In this document: piece by piece, positions 34,969-44,283 of the stretch
Position numbering within the stretch: the first letter of the stretch is position 1
Layout of the letters: each line of letters starts with the position of its first letter
Origin: Bacteroidales bacterium
Lineage (GTDB): Bacteria; Bacteroidota; Bacteroidia; Bacteroidales; UBA932
Assembly: GCA_017546125.1 (NCBI GenBank)
Contig: JAFYXO010000003.1
Span: 1-64,000 of the forward strand
Direction of reading: 5' to 3'
Length of the DNA: 64,000 nucleotides
Position numbers and translations under genes: made by a program
Notes under the pieces: generated by a model
Seen by the model: only the letters and a program-made list of their open reading frames with translations
Told to the model about the DNA's origin: nothing
Databases searched by the model: none

Positions 34969-36234
34969 ATGAAAGTCGATGTAGTACTTGGATTGCAATG
35001 GGGCGATGAAGGTAAAGGTAAAATCGTAGACGTACTTGCCAACAACTACCCTGTAGTAGCACGTTTCCAAGGTGGACCTAACGCAGGTCACTCACTCCAT
35101 TTCGGAGATATGTCATTCGTACTCCACTCTGTTCCATCAGGTGTATTTAGAAAAGATGCCATCAACATTATCGGTAATGGCGTAGTTCTTGACCCTATCA
35201 TCTTCCGTGAGGAGTGTGAAAAACTTGAAGCTATCGGTGTTCCTGTAAGAGAAAGGGTGGTTATTGCCAAAAAAGCACATCTTATCCTCCCTACCCACAG
35301 AACCCTTGATGCAGCATCTGAAGCATCAAAAGGAAAATCAAAAATCGGATCTACCCTTAAAGGTATTGGCCCAACTTATATGGACAAGACCGGTAGAAAC
35401 GGCTTGAGAGTAGGTGATACTCTTGCTGAAAACTTCCAGGAGAGATTCCAGGCTCTAAAAGACAAACACATTGGTCTTTTGAAGCAATACGATTTCGAGT
35501 ACGATCCTAACCAGAACGAAAAAGAGTGGATGGATGCTATCGAGTACTTGAAGAGCTTCCAGCTTGTAGACGGAGAGTACTTTGCAAACAAAAAACTTAA
35601 AGAGGGTTCAAGAATTCTTGCAGAGGGAGCACAAGGCTCTATGCTTGATGTGGACTTCGGTTCATACCCATTCGTTACCTCTTCAAGCACTACCTGTTCA
35701 GGAGCTTGTATCGGTATGGGTGTAGCACCATGCACCATCGACAGAGTATTCGGTATCTTCAAAGCATATTGTACCAGAGTTGGTAGCGGTCCATTCCCTA
35801 CAGAGTTGTTCGATGAGACTGGCGAAAGACTTCGTCAGCTTGGCCACGAGTTTGGTGCCACCACAGGCAGACCACGCAGAACCGGCTGGTTGGACCTTGT
35901 AGCACTCAAATATGCCATCATGCTTAACGGTGTGACTGAGCTTATCATGATGAAGAGCGACGTAATGGATACATTTGACACTGTAAAAGTGGCTACCGGC
36001 TACATCGTAGATGGCGTGGAGACCGACAAAGTTCCTTACGACACTTACGCAGAGGTTACCCCTATCTACAAAGAGTTCAAAGGGTGGAACAAAGACCTTT
36101 CAAAAGCAAAAGATGAGAAAGAGCTTCCATTCGAATTCATGAACTACGTAAGATTCATCGAGAAAGAGGTAGGAGTTCCTATCAGCATCATCTCTTTGGG
36201 TCCTGACCGTGATCAAACTATCGTTAGAGAGTAA
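34969..36234 (+). CDS. purA: Adenylosuccinate synthetase
   Basis: 421 residues. Converts IMP, Asp and GTP to adenylosuccinate. It begins with the signature LGLQWGDEGKGKIVD, followed by the GPNAGHS loop with the catalytic His and GIGPTYMDK. Later motifs are EGAQGSMLDVDFG and TTGRPRRTGWLDLVALKYA. Complete. Codon choice (many GGT, CTT and GTA) suggests good expression. Confidence 0.96.
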   Translation: MKVDVVLGLQWGDEGKGKIVDVLANNYPVVARFQGGPNAGHSLHFGDMSFVLHSVPSGVFRKDAINIIGNGVVLDPIIFREECEKLEAIGVPVRERVVIAKKAHLILPTHRTLDAASEASKGKSKIGSTLKGIGPTYMDKTGRNGLRVGDTLAENFQERFQALKDKHIGLLKQYDFEYDPNQNEKEWMDAIEYLKSFQLVDGEYFANKKLKEGSRILAEGAQGSMLDVDFGSYPFVTSSSTTCSGACIGMGVAPCTIDRVFGIFKAYCTRVGSGPFPTELFDETGERLRQLGHEFGATTGRPRRTGWLDLVALKYAIMLNGVTELIMMKSDVMDTFDTVKVATGYIVDGVETDKVPYDTYAEVTPIYKEFKGWNKDLSKAKDEKELPFEFMNYVRFIEKEVGVPISIISLGPDRDQTIVRE

Positions 36235-36242
36235 TTGTCTTT

Positions 36243-38105
36243 ATGAGCCTGCTTGACAAGATCAATACACCACTCGATCTGAAAGATCTCAACACCGAAG
36301 AGCTTGCACAGCTCTGTTCGGAGGTGAGGGAGTACATGATTGAGTGTTGTGCATGTAACCCGGGACACCTCGGTGCCAGCCTTGGCGCAGTGGAGCTCTG
36401 CTTAGCATTGCACTACGTATTTGACACCCCAAAGGATAAAATTGTGTTCGACGTCGGCCACCAGGCTTACGCCCACAAGATTATCACAGGGAGAAAAGAG
36501 GCTTTCAAGAACAATCGAAAATATAAGGGTATAAGTGGCTTTCCGAAGATCTCGGAGAGCCCTTACGACTCTTTCGGCACCGGACACTCATCCACATCCA
36601 TTTCATCTGCACTCGGTCTTGCAGTAGCCGGCCAGATGAGCGGAGAGAATTATAAAGTGACCGCCGTTATCGGAGACGGTGCCCTTACAGGTGGACTGGC
36701 ATTCGAAGCGTTGAACAACGCAGGCTCGATGAAGACAGACATATTGGTTATCCTTAACGACAACCAGATCTCCATCGACCAGAATACAGGGGCTCTCCAC
36801 AACCACCTGCTCAAAATCACCACCTCGCACACCTACAATTCCGTTAAAAACAAAGTCTGGAACAGACTCGGAGGTGCAGCGAAGCTAAGATCGGGGCTAC
36901 AAGCCTTCGTGAACAGCACCAAAAATGCAATCCTCCAGGGTGCTCCCCTATTCGAATCTTTGGGATTCAGATATTTCGGAGTCATCGACGGAAACAATAT
37001 CGGGCAGATGGTGGAGACATTGACCAAATTAAAAGATATCAAAGGGCCCAAACTGCTCCACATAATCACAACCAAAGGTAAAGGGTTCAAGCCTGCAGAA
37101 GAGGACCAGACCGTATGGCATGCCCCAGGCACTTTTGACCCTAAGACCGGAAAAAGGACTACCAAAACAAGCGACATAGCACGCTATCAGGATGTCTTCG
37201 GCGAGACATTGCTCCAGCTTGCGAAGCAAAACCCAAAGATTGTAGGGATCAGCCCTGCAATGCTTAGCGGCTGCGGCATGAACTACCTGGCCAAAGAGAT
37301 GCCCGAGAGGGTCTTTGACGTCGGCATCGCCGAATCACACGCAGTGACATTTACCGCAGGTCTTGCTGCGGGCGGAATGATACCTGTCTGCAACATCTAC
37401 TCATCCTTTATGCAGCGTGCCTACGACAATATCATCCACGATATTGCCACCCAGAATCTGAAGGCTGTCATCTGCCTCGACAGAGCGGGCATCGTGGGAG
37501 AAGACGGAGCGACCCATCACGGAAGCTTCGACATTGCAGCGCTCAGACCTATCCCAAACCTCACTATTGCAGCTCCGCTCAATGAGCTTGAGCTCAAAAA
37601 TATGCTCTATTCGGCCACCCTTCCCGAATACCCCACCACCGTCATCAGATATCCGCGCGGATCTGGACAAGGTGTAGCCTGGAGAGACGAACAATGGGAG
37701 AAGATCCCTGTGGGCAAAGGGCAATTGCTGCACGACGGAGAGAAAATTGCAGTTCTATCCATTGGTGCGATAGGCAACAAAGTTGCAGAGGCCGTTTCCC
37801 GCGCAGAAGGGGAAGGGATCCGTGCACTTCATTACAACATGAGATTTATCAAACCTATCGACAGGGATATCCTGGCAGAGGTTTGCAAAAAAGCAGCCAC
37901 CATAATCACTGTAGAGGACGGAGCTCTATACGGAGGTCTTCACAGCGCAGTGGCAGAATATATCGCTGAGCATGGTCTTGGCAACAAACTTATAGGCATG
38001 GGTATCCCGGACAGATTTATCGAGCAAGGGAGCGTGGCTGAACTGCAACACGAATGCAGTTACGATACCGGTGCCATATACGATACCATTATCAAAAACT
38101 ATTAG
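36243..38105 (+). CDS. dxs: 1-deoxy-D-xylulose-5-phosphate synthase
   Basis: 620 residues. First enzyme of the MEP isoprenoid pathway, joining pyruvate and glyceraldehyde 3-phosphate with thiamine diphosphate. Features are HLGASLGAVELCLALHYVF, FDVGHQAYAHKIITGR, the cofactor motif GDGALTGGLAFEALNNAG...LNDNQ (about 142-175) and the pyrimidine domain with the catalytic Glu in FDVGIAESHAVTFTAGLA. A C-terminal transketolase domain ends the protein. Lies 8 bp after purA and 1 bp before the FeoB-like gene. Confidence 0.96.
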   Translation: MSLLDKINTPLDLKDLNTEELAQLCSEVREYMIECCACNPGHLGASLGAVELCLALHYVFDTPKDKIVFDVGHQAYAHKIITGRKEAFKNNRKYKGISGFPKISESPYDSFGTGHSSTSISSALGLAVAGQMSGENYKVTAVIGDGALTGGLAFEALNNAGSMKTDILVILNDNQISIDQNTGALHNHLLKITTSHTYNSVKNKVWNRLGGAAKLRSGLQAFVNSTKNAILQGAPLFESLGFRYFGVIDGNNIGQMVETLTKLKDIKGPKLLHIITTKGKGFKPAEEDQTVWHAPGTFDPKTGKRTTKTSDIARYQDVFGETLLQLAKQNPKIVGISPAMLSGCGMNYLAKEMPERVFDVGIAESHAVTFTAGLAAGGMIPVCNIYSSFMQRAYDNIIHDIATQNLKAVICLDRAGIVGEDGATHHGSFDIAALRPIPNLTIAAPLNELELKNMLYSATLPEYPTTVIRYPRGSGQGVAWRDEQWEKIPVGKGQLLHDGEKIAVLSIGAIGNKVAEAVSRAEGEGIRALHYNMRFIKPIDRDILAEVCKKAATIITVEDGALYGGLHSAVAEYIAEHGLGNKLIGMGIPDRFIEQGSVAELQHECSYDTGAIYDTIIKNY

Positions 38106-38106
38106 G

Positions 38107-39396
38107 ATGATTCATAACAGACACAATCATACAGGTGGAATTCATCACGGCGGTGGAGACAGCGACGGAGATGGACAACAAACATATACACAACCCAAAG
38201 CAGCACCCCTTAGCCGTGTGGACAGAATACTTACACACCGTCTATGGGGTCTTCTTATATTTATAGGTATAATATGGCTGATGTTTTACTGTACATTCAG
38301 CCTTGGAGCATATCCCCAAAACTGGATCGAATCACTTATGGGGTGGTTCTCATCCATGGTGGATGGGAGCATGGCCGAATCATGGATCAAAGATTTCATA
38401 CAGAAAGGTATTATTGATGGTGTAGGTGCCGTATTGGCATTCCTGCCGAACATCATCATCCTGTTCTTCTTCATGTCGATCCTTCAGGAGTCGAACTATC
38501 TCTCACGTGCCGCCACCGTTATGGACAAGTATATGCACTTCATCGGTCTTCACGGCAGCTCATTCATCCCCCTACTCATGGGCTTCGGATGCAATGTCCC
38601 TGCTATAATGGCCACACGCACCATTGAGCGCAGGAGTGACAGGATATTGACAATGCTTGCCATACCTTATATACCATGCAGCGCCAGAATGCCCGTCTTT
38701 ATGGTATTCTCAGGAATATTCTTCAGAGAACACCAGGTACTGGTTATGCTTCTGCTCTACGGAGGGAGTATATTAATAGGTATACTCGTGGCATTGCTCT
38801 ACAAATTCATCTTCTTCCGAGCAAAATCTGAGGATTATACTATCGAACTGCCGGAACTCACCGTCCCTTCATTCGTAAGATCTCTCTATGTAATGTGGGA
38901 TGCAGCAGCAGAATATGTAAAAAAGATAGGTACAGTGGTTCTTCTCGCTGTGGTTATAATATGGGGACTTGACTACTTCCCTCGCCATCAGGAGGGGGAA
39001 CTGCAGAGGGAATCTTACCTGGAACAGTTCGGCCACGCTGTAGAACCCCTGATGGAGCCCCTGGGTTTCGACTGGAAGATGAGTGTTGCTCTTGTTACAG
39101 GTATATCGGCAAAAGAATTCATTGTGAGTACATTGGGTGTTCTATACCAGGGAGATGAAACCATATCTGAGAACGACCTTGCAGACAAGCTCTCCAAAGA
39201 TCCCCACTTTACACGGGCAAATACACTTTCATTCATGATATTCTCACTGCTCTACCTTCCATGTATCGCAACAGCTGCTACCATAAAAAAGGAGAGCAAG
39301 TCTTGGAAATGGGCAACTGTCTCTATTATAAGCACTCTGGGGGTAGCATGGGTGATAAGTTTTATAGTATATAGGATAGCACTGATAATTTTTTAG
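38107..39396 (+). CDS. FeoB-like ferrous iron permease domain lacking the GTPase domain
   Basis: About 429 residues from ATG 38107, 1 bp after dxs. It matches only the membrane part of FeoB: Gate 1 (about 120-260, with MGFGCNVPAIMATRTIERR), the FeoB core region, and Gate 2 (about 295-425, with VTGISAKEFIVSTLGVLY). No G1-G5 GTPase motifs occur before it or in other frames of the flanking sequence. A normal FeoB has a ~270-residue G-domain in front. Instead there is a His-rich start (MIHNRHNHTGGIHHGGG). It may use a separately encoded GTPase, transport another metal, or be a relic, but the frame is intact. Confidence 0.85.
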   Translation: MIHNRHNHTGGIHHGGGDSDGDGQQTYTQPKAAPLSRVDRILTHRLWGLLIFIGIIWLMFYCTFSLGAYPQNWIESLMGWFSSMVDGSMAESWIKDFIQKGIIDGVGAVLAFLPNIIILFFFMSILQESNYLSRAATVMDKYMHFIGLHGSSFIPLLMGFGCNVPAIMATRTIERRSDRILTMLAIPYIPCSARMPVFMVFSGIFFREHQVLVMLLLYGGSILIGILVALLYKFIFFRAKSEDYTIELPELTVPSFVRSLYVMWDAAAEYVKKIGTVVLLAVVIIWGLDYFPRHQEGELQRESYLEQFGHAVEPLMEPLGFDWKMSVALVTGISAKEFIVSTLGVLYQGDETISENDLADKLSKDPHFTRANTLSFMIFSLLYLPCIATAATIKKESKSWKWATVSIISTLGVAWVISFIVYRIALIIF

Positions 39397-39413
39397 AATT
39401 TTTTTAAAAAATG

Positions 39414-39445
39414 TTTTGCAGTTTTTAATAAATCGCCTATATTTG
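39414..39445 (+). promoter_or_regulatory. Promoter of the tRNA-tuf operon
   Basis: TTTTG (39414-39418), a 19-nt spacer, and TATATTTG (39438-39445): a textbook Bacteroidetes promoter about 40 bp before the first tRNA. Confidence 0.85.
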
Positions 39446-39483
39446 CAGTCCCAAAAAACAAGTGCTGTTCATGGGAAGCCAAC

Positions 39484-39557
39484 GCCGATGTAGCTCAGTT
39501 GGCCAGAGCAGCTGATTTGTAATCAGCTGGTCGGGGGTTCGAATCCCTCCATCGGCT
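39484..39557 (+). tRNA. tRNA-Thr (TGT)
   Basis: Acceptor GCCGATG/CATCGGC, D-arm TAGCTCAG...GCCAGAGCA, and anticodon stem GCTGA/TCAGC with loop TTTGTAA giving anticodon TGT. The T-arm carries TTCGAAT. Discriminator T. CCA is not encoded. First of four clustered tRNAs before tuf. Confidence 0.95.
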
Positions 39558-39584
39558 CACAAAGAAATATTGACTTTATGTCAT

Positions 39585-39667
39585 GGGGAGATACCAAAGT
39601 GGCCAACTGGGGCAGACTGTAAATCTGCTGGCGCACGCCTTCGGAGGTTCGAATCCTTCTCTCCCCA
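39585..39667 (+). tRNA. tRNA-Tyr (GTA)
   Basis: A class II tRNA with long variable arm. Acceptor GGGGAGA/TCTCCCC, anticodon loop CTGTAAA within GCAGA/TCTGC, anticodon GTA. T-loop TTCGAAT. Discriminator A. Confidence 0.95.
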
Positions 39668-39684
39668 CTTTTTTTTTGTACATC

Positions 39685-39757
39685 GCGGAAGTAGCTCAGT
39701 TGGTAGAGCATCAGCCTTCCAAGCTGAGGGTCGCGGGTTCGAACCTCGTCTTCCGCT
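39685..39757 (+). tRNA. tRNA-Gly (TCC)
   Basis: Acceptor GCGGAAG/CTTCCGC, anticodon stem TCAGC/GCTGA with loop CTTCCAA, anticodon TCC. T-loop TTCGAAC. Discriminator T. Confidence 0.95.
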
Positions 39758-39763
39758 CATTAA

Positions 39764-39835
39764 GCCAGTGTAGCTCAGGGGTAGAGCGCTTCCTTGGTAA
39801 GGAAGAGGTCATGAGTTCAAATCTCATCACCGGCT
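39764..39835 (+). tRNA. tRNA-Thr (GGT)
   Basis: Anticodon stem CTTCC/GGAAG with loop TTGGTAA, anticodon GGT. T-arm ATGAG/CTCAT with TTCAAAT. The acceptor GCCAGTG pairs with CACCGGC except for an A-C mismatch at 4:69. Discriminator T. Lies 46 bp before tuf, the usual tRNA-Thr/tuf order. Confidence 0.93.
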
Positions 39836-39881
39836 CTATTTGTTTTAGAAATATTTAATTTAATATTAAAGTATATATACT

Positions 39882-41069
39882 ATGGCAAAAGAAACCTTTA
39901 AAAGGGACAAACCCCACGTAAACATTGGTACCATTGGTCACGTTGACCACGGTAAAACCACTTTGACCGCAGCTATTACTACAGTTCTTGCTAAAGCTGG
40001 TCTTTCTGAGTTGCGTTCATTTGACTCTATCGACAACGCTCCAGAGGAGAAAGAAAGAGGTATCACTATCAACACTGCTCACGTTGAGTATCAAACTGCA
40101 AATCGTCACTATGCTCACGTTGACTGCCCTGGCCACGCCGACTACGTTAAAAACATGGTTACTGGTGCTGCTCAGATGGACGGTGCTATCCTTGTTTGTG
40201 CTGCTACTGATGGTCCTATGCCTCAAACTCGTGAGCACATTCTTCTTGCTCGTCAGGTAAACGTTCCTAGAATCGTTGTTTTCCTTAACAAAGTTGATAT
40301 CGTTGATGACCCTGAGATGATCGACCTAGTAGAGATGGAGGTTCGCGAGCTTCTAAGCTTCTATGAGTTCGACGGTGATAACGCTCCTGTTATCCGTGGT
40401 TCAGCTCTTGGTGCTCTTAACGGTGACCCTCAATGGGAAGCTAAAGTTCTTGAGCTTATGGCTTCTGTTGATGAGTGGGTTCCACTTCCAGAGCGTGACA
40501 ACGAGAAACCTTTCTTGATGCCTATCGAGGATATCTTCTCAATCACAGGTCGTGGTACTGTAGCAACCGGTAGAATTGAAACTGGTATCGTTAAAACTGG
40601 TGATGAGATCCAAATCATTGGTCTAGGTGAAGAGCCTAAGAAATCAGTAGTAACTGGTGTTGAGATGTTCCGTAAGATCCTTGACATGGGTGAAGCTGGT
40701 GACAACGTAGGTCTATTGCTTCGTGGTATTGATAAGAAAGAGGTTAAGAGAGGTCAAGTTATCGCTCACCCTAACACTATCACTCCTCACAAATCATTCC
40801 AAGCTGCTATCTACGTATTGAAGAAAGATGAAGGTGGTCGTCACACTCCATTCCACAACAAATACCGTCCTCAATTCTTCATCCGTACACTTGATATCAC
40901 TGGTGAGATCACTCTTCCAGAAGGTGTAGAAATGGTAATGCCTGGTGATAACGTTCAAATCAATGTTGAGCTTATCTACCCTGTAGCAATCAACGAAGGT
41001 CTACGTTTCGCTATCCGTGAAGGTGGTAGAACAGTTGGTTCAGGTCAGGTAACTAAAATTCTTGACTAA
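39882..41069 (+). CDS. tuf: Translation elongation factor Tu
   Basis: 395 residues. Delivers aminoacyl-tRNA to the ribosome. GTPase motifs are [11 protein letters not shown] (G1), [11 protein letters not shown] (G2), DCPGHADY (G3) and NKVD (G4). Domains 2 and 3 follow, with [11 protein letters not shown] and [12 protein letters not shown]. Strong codon bias toward GGT, GTT and GCT. Followed by a terminator and tRNA-Trp. Confidence 0.98.
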   Translation: MAKETFKRDKPHVNIGTIGHVDHGKTTLTAAITTVLAKAGLSELRSFDSIDNAPEEKERGITINTAHVEYQTANRHYAHVDCPGHADYVKNMVTGAAQMDGAILVCAATDGPMPQTREHILLARQVNVPRIVVFLNKVDIVDDPEMIDLVEMEVRELLSFYEFDGDNAPVIRGSALGALNGDPQWEAKVLELMASVDEWVPLPERDNEKPFLMPIEDIFSITGRGTVATGRIETGIVKTGDEIQIIGLGEEPKKSVVTGVEMFRKILDMGEAGDNVGLLLRGIDKKEVKRGQVIAHPNTITPHKSFQAAIYVLKKDEGGRHTPFHNKYRPQFFIRTLDITGEITLPEGVEMVMPGDNVQINVELIYPVAINEGLRFAIREGGRTVGSGQVTKILD

Positions 41070-41094
41070 TTCTTAAAGAATTATCATAAAACCT

Positions 41095-41125
41095 AGTTCG
41101 TAGGTTCAGGCCTACGAACTTTTTT
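41095..41125 (+). terminator. Intrinsic terminator after tuf
   Basis: AGTTCGTAGG, loop TTCAGG, CCTACGAACT, then T5. It lies directly against the 5' end of tRNA-Trp, so it may be partly read through or may only tune tuf versus downstream expression. Confidence 0.85.
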
Positions 41126-41196
41126 AGGGGCATAGTTTAATGGCAGAATAGCGGTCTCCAAAACCGTTGATGGGAGTTCGATTCTCTCTGCCCCTG
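41126..41196 (+). tRNA. tRNA-Trp (CCA)
   Basis: Acceptor AGGGGCA/TGCCCCT, anticodon stem GCGGT/ACCGT with loop CTCCAAA, anticodon CCA. T-loop TTCGATT. Discriminator G. The tuf-trpT-secE order is typical of many bacteria. Confidence 0.95.
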
Positions 41197-41283
41197 CAAA
41201 ATAGCTTTAGGTTACGCATAAGCTGTTTGAACAGCGATACTTTGACAAAGCTTCCATTGTTAAGTGTCGGCAAAACAAAAAAA

Positions 41284-41478
41284 ATGAGCAAAATTTCGTT
41301 GTATTTTAAAGAGTCTTATACCGAGCTTACTAAGAAAGTGAGCTGGCCTTCATGGGCTTCACTTCAAAGTTCAGCTATCCTTGTGATGGTTGCTTCGGTG
41401 ATATTCGCGTTGGTCATCTTTGCTATGGATTTTTGTTTCAGGCATTTGATGACATTTATTTACCAACTTTTGTACTAG
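41284..41478 (+). CDS. secE: Preprotein translocase subunit SecE
   Basis: 64 residues from ATG 41284 (MSKISLYFKESYTELTKKV). The longer frame would run through tRNA-Trp. An N-terminal amphipathic helix with the conserved VSWPSW segment is followed by one membrane helix (about 33-55). It is a single-span SecE, as in most bacteria. Lies 12 bp before nusG. Confidence 0.92.
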   Translation: MSKISLYFKESYTELTKKVSWPSWASLQSSAILVMVASVIFALVIFAMDFCFRHLMTFIYQLLY

Positions 41479-41490
41479 TCTGAGGGAGAT

Positions 41491-42054
41491 ATGAGTGAAA
41501 TTACCAAAAAATGGTACGTTTTACGTGCTGCTGGTGGTAAGGAGAAGAAAGCTAAGGAATACTTGGAAAACGAAGTCAGAAGACTTGGTTTGTCTGAGTA
41601 TGTTTCGCAGGTTCTGATCCCTACCGAGAAAATTTATCAAGTTAAGAACGGCAAAAAGGTTAGCATGGAGAGAATCTTCTTCCCAGGCTATATTCTTATT
41701 GAAGCTAATCTTACTGGTGAGTTGCAGCATATCATCCGTAATGTTCCTAACATCGCTGGATTCCTTACAGAAAAGAGTGATAAGGATAAGAATGACAAAC
41801 AGCCGGTTCCACTTAGACAATCTGAGGTTAACCGCATTCTTGGCCGCGTAGATGACCTTCTTGAACAAGAAGAAGAAAACGTAACACCATTCTACGTAGG
41901 TGAGTCTGTTAAGATTACCGATGGTCCTTTCAACGGCTTCGATGGTACAATTGAGGAAGTACTTCACGACAAGAAGAAGCTTAAAGTAATAGTTAAGATC
42001 TTCGGAAGAAAGACAATCTTAGAACTAAATTTCGTTCAAGTAGTAAAAGAATAA
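41491..42054 (+). CDS. nusG: Transcription termination/antitermination protein NusG
   Basis: 187 residues. NGN domain 1-115 (KKWYVLRAAGGKEKKAKEYL, FFPGYILIEANL, NVPNIAGFL) and C-terminal KOW domain (about 130-187: YVGESVKITDGPFNGFDGTI). It couples RNA polymerase to Rho or ribosomes. Confidence 0.96.
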   Translation: MSEITKKWYVLRAAGGKEKKAKEYLENEVRRLGLSEYVSQVLIPTEKIYQVKNGKKVSMERIFFPGYILIEANLTGELQHIIRNVPNIAGFLTEKSDKDKNDKQPVPLRQSEVNRILGRVDDLLEQEEENVTPFYVGESVKITDGPFNGFDGTIEEVLHDKKKLKVIVKIFGRKTILELNFVQVVKE

Positions 42055-42070
42055 TTAATTAAACAACATT

Positions 42071-42517
42071 ATGGCTAAAGAAATTGCCGCATTTATTAAG
42101 TTGCAGATTAAGGGCGGAGCAGCCAATCCATCACCTCCAGTAGGTCCTGCACTAGGTTCTAAGGGTGTGAACATTATGGATTTCTGCAAACAATTCAATG
42201 CTCGTACCCAAGATAAAGCAGGCAAGGTTTTACCTGTAGTTATCACTGTTTACAGCGATAAATCTTTCACATTTGTTGTTAAGCAACCACCTGTAGCAGT
42301 TCAACTTAAAGAGGCTGCTAAAATCTCTACCGGTTCATCAGAGCCTAACAGAAAAAAAGTTGCTACAATCACTTGGGATCAGGTAAAAACTATCGCTCAG
42401 GACAAAATGCCTGACATGAATGCATTTACTTTGGCATCTGCAATGTCAATGGTTGCAGGTACCGCAAGAAGTATGGGTATCAAAGTAGAGGGAGAATTTC
42501 CTGCCGATGTAAAATAA
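42071..42517 (+). CDS. rplK: 50S ribosomal protein L11
   Basis: 148 residues. It starts [22 protein letters not shown] and contains [19 protein letters not shown]. The C-terminal rRNA-binding domain ends near [11 protein letters not shown]. Part of the GTPase-associated stalk base. Confidence 0.97.
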   Translation: MAKEIAAFIKLQIKGGAANPSPPVGPALGSKGVNIMDFCKQFNARTQDKAGKVLPVVITVYSDKSFTFVVKQPPVAVQLKEAAKISTGSSEPNRKKVATITWDQVKTIAQDKMPDMNAFTLASAMSMVAGTARSMGIKVEGEFPADVK

Positions 42518-42526
42518 TCACACGCT

Positions 42527-43231
42527 ATGGCTAAACTAACTAAAAATCAAAAAATAGCTAACGCTAAAGTTGATGCCAACAAGCAGTATAAACTATACGA
42601 AGCTTGTGAATTGGTTAAAGAGGTATCTTATGCCAAATTCGACGCTTCTGTAGATATCGCTGTTAGACTTGGTGTTGACCCTCGTAAAGCTAACCAGATG
42701 GTACGTGGCGTTGTGACCCTTCCACACGGTACAGGTAAGGTAACCCGCGTATTGGTTCTATGTACACCTGACAAAGAGGCTGAAGCTAAAGAAGCTGGAG
42801 CTGACTTTGTAGGTTTGGATGAATATATTGAGAAAATCAAAGGTGGTTGGACAGATGTAGACGTTATCATCTGTACCCCTTCTGTAATGGCTAAAATTGG
42901 TCCTATCGGTCGTATCCTTGGTCCTCGTGGTCTTATGCCTAACCCTAAAACTGGTACAGTTACCATGGAAATTGGTAAAGCAGTTAAAGAGGTTAAAGCT
43001 GGTAAGATCGACTTCAAAGTTGACAAGACCGGTATCGTTCACGCAGCGATTGGTAAAGTATCATTCGACGCTCAAGCTCTTGCAGAGAACGCCGCTGAAA
43101 TGCTCAACACCATTATTAAACTAAAACCACAGGCTCTTAAAGGTACTTACGTTAAAAGCGTATACCTATCTTCAACCATGAGCCCTGGTATCAATGTAGA
43201 CAGTAAATCACTCAGTGCATCAGCTGAATAA
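42527..43231 (+). CDS. rplA: 50S ribosomal protein L1
   Basis: 234 residues, with [50 protein letters not shown] and [19 protein letters not shown]. Lies 9 bp after rplK. Known in other bacteria to repress its own operon. Confidence 0.97.
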   Translation: MAKLTKNQKIANAKVDANKQYKLYEACELVKEVSYAKFDASVDIAVRLGVDPRKANQMVRGVVTLPHGTGKVTRVLVLCTPDKEAEAKEAGADFVGLDEYIEKIKGGWTDVDVIICTPSVMAKIGPIGRILGPRGLMPNPKTGTVTMEIGKAVKEVKAGKIDFKVDKTGIVHAAIGKVSFDAQALAENAAEMLNTIIKLKPQALKGTYVKSVYLSSTMSPGINVDSKSLSASAE

Positions 43232-43243
43232 TAATTAGTAACT

Positions 43244-43768
43244 ATGAGAAAAGAGGAAAAAGCACAAATTATTGATCAGCTTGTAGCACAGTTGGAAGCT
43301 ACTCCAAACTTCTATGTTGCAGACATCGCAGGTCTTAACGCAGAAAACACTACCGAACTTCGCCGCGCTTGCTTCGAAAAAGGTATCAAATTGGTTGTAG
43401 TTAAAAACACTCTATTTGTTAAGGCTCTTGACAGATTGAATGTTGCAGGAGCTGCTAATATCACTCCTTCATTGAAAGGTTCATCAGCAGTGATGTTTAC
43501 AGAGACTCCTAACGCTCCAGCTAAACTTATCAAAGAGTTTGGTGCTAAAATGGGCAAACCTGCACTAAAAAGTGCATTCCTTCAAGAATGTGCATATGTG
43601 GGTGCAGAACACCTTGAGAATCTTGTTAACATCAAATCACGCGAAGAACTTATCGGTGACATTATCGGTCTATTGCAATCGCCTGCTAGAAATGTTATTT
43701 CAGCTCTTACCGCTTCAGGTGGAGGTAAAATTGCAGGTCTTGTAAAGACTCTATCAGAAAAAGAATAA
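43244..43768 (+). CDS. rplJ: 50S ribosomal protein L10
   Basis: 174 residues. N-terminal rRNA-binding region (NFYVADIAGLNAENTTELRR, KLVVVKNTLFVKAL) and a C-terminal helix that anchors L7/L12 dimers. Lies 12 bp after rplA. Confidence 0.96.
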   Translation: MRKEEKAQIIDQLVAQLEATPNFYVADIAGLNAENTTELRRACFEKGIKLVVVKNTLFVKALDRLNVAGAANITPSLKGSSAVMFTETPNAPAKLIKEFGAKMGKPALKSAFLQECAYVGAEHLENLVNIKSREELIGDIIGLLQSPARNVISALTASGGGKIAGLVKTLSEKE

Positions 43769-43800
43769 AAAACAATAAAAACATTTAAAATATTACAACA

Positions 43801-44178
43801 ATGGCAGATATCAAAAAATTTGCAGAAGAATTGGTTAATCTTACTGTAGCAGAAGTACAAGAATTGGCTAAAGTTCTTAAAGAAGAATACGGAATCGAAC
43901 CTGCAGCTGCTGCTGCAGTTGCAGTTGCTGCTCCAGCTGCTGCTGGCGCTGCTGCTGAGGCAGAACAAACTCAATTTGACGTAGTTCTTAAATCAGCTGG
44001 TCAAGCTAAATTGGCAGTTGTTAAAGCTGTTAAAGAACTAACTGGTCTTGGTCTTAAAGAGGCTAAAGAGCTTGTTGACAAAGCACCTACAGCTGTTAAA
44101 GAAAAAATCTCTAAAGCAGAGGCTGAACAACTTAAAGCATCATTGGAAGAAGCAGGAGCTGAAGTTGAGATTAAATAA
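43801..44178 (+). CDS. rplL: 50S ribosomal protein L7/L12
   Basis: 125 residues. N-terminal dimerisation helices (1-35), an Ala-rich hinge (about 38-58), and the C-terminal factor-binding domain ([33 protein letters not shown]). Extreme codon bias. Confidence 0.97.
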   Translation: MADIKKFAEELVNLTVAEVQELAKVLKEEYGIEPAAAAAVAVAAPAAAGAAAEAEQTQFDVVLKSAGQAKLAVVKAVKELTGLGLKEAKELVDKAPTAVKEKISKAEAEQLKASLEEAGAEVEIK

Positions 44179-44210
44179 GCTTAACTATATCCCTAGATGG
44201 GAATACCTTC

Positions 44211-44244
44211 AGGTTTAGAGTCATAAAAGGCTCTAAACCTTTTT
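44211..44244 (+). terminator. Attenuator-like hairpin between rplL and rpoB
   Basis: AGGTTTAGAG (44211-44220) and CTCTAAACCT (44231-44240) form a 10-bp stem with a 10-nt loop followed by four U residues. It probably reduces readthrough into rpoBC relative to rplJL, as in other bacteria. Confidence 0.75.
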
Positions 44245-44283
44245 GTCGTTTTTTTAAGTTTATTTTCAACTAAGCAACTTACA

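Noticed and set aside
38071-38106. Earlier start of the FeoB-like gene inside dxs
   Set aside because: The upstream Met overlaps the dxs end in another frame; the ATG 1 bp after dxs begins the His-rich segment and is the natural coupled start.
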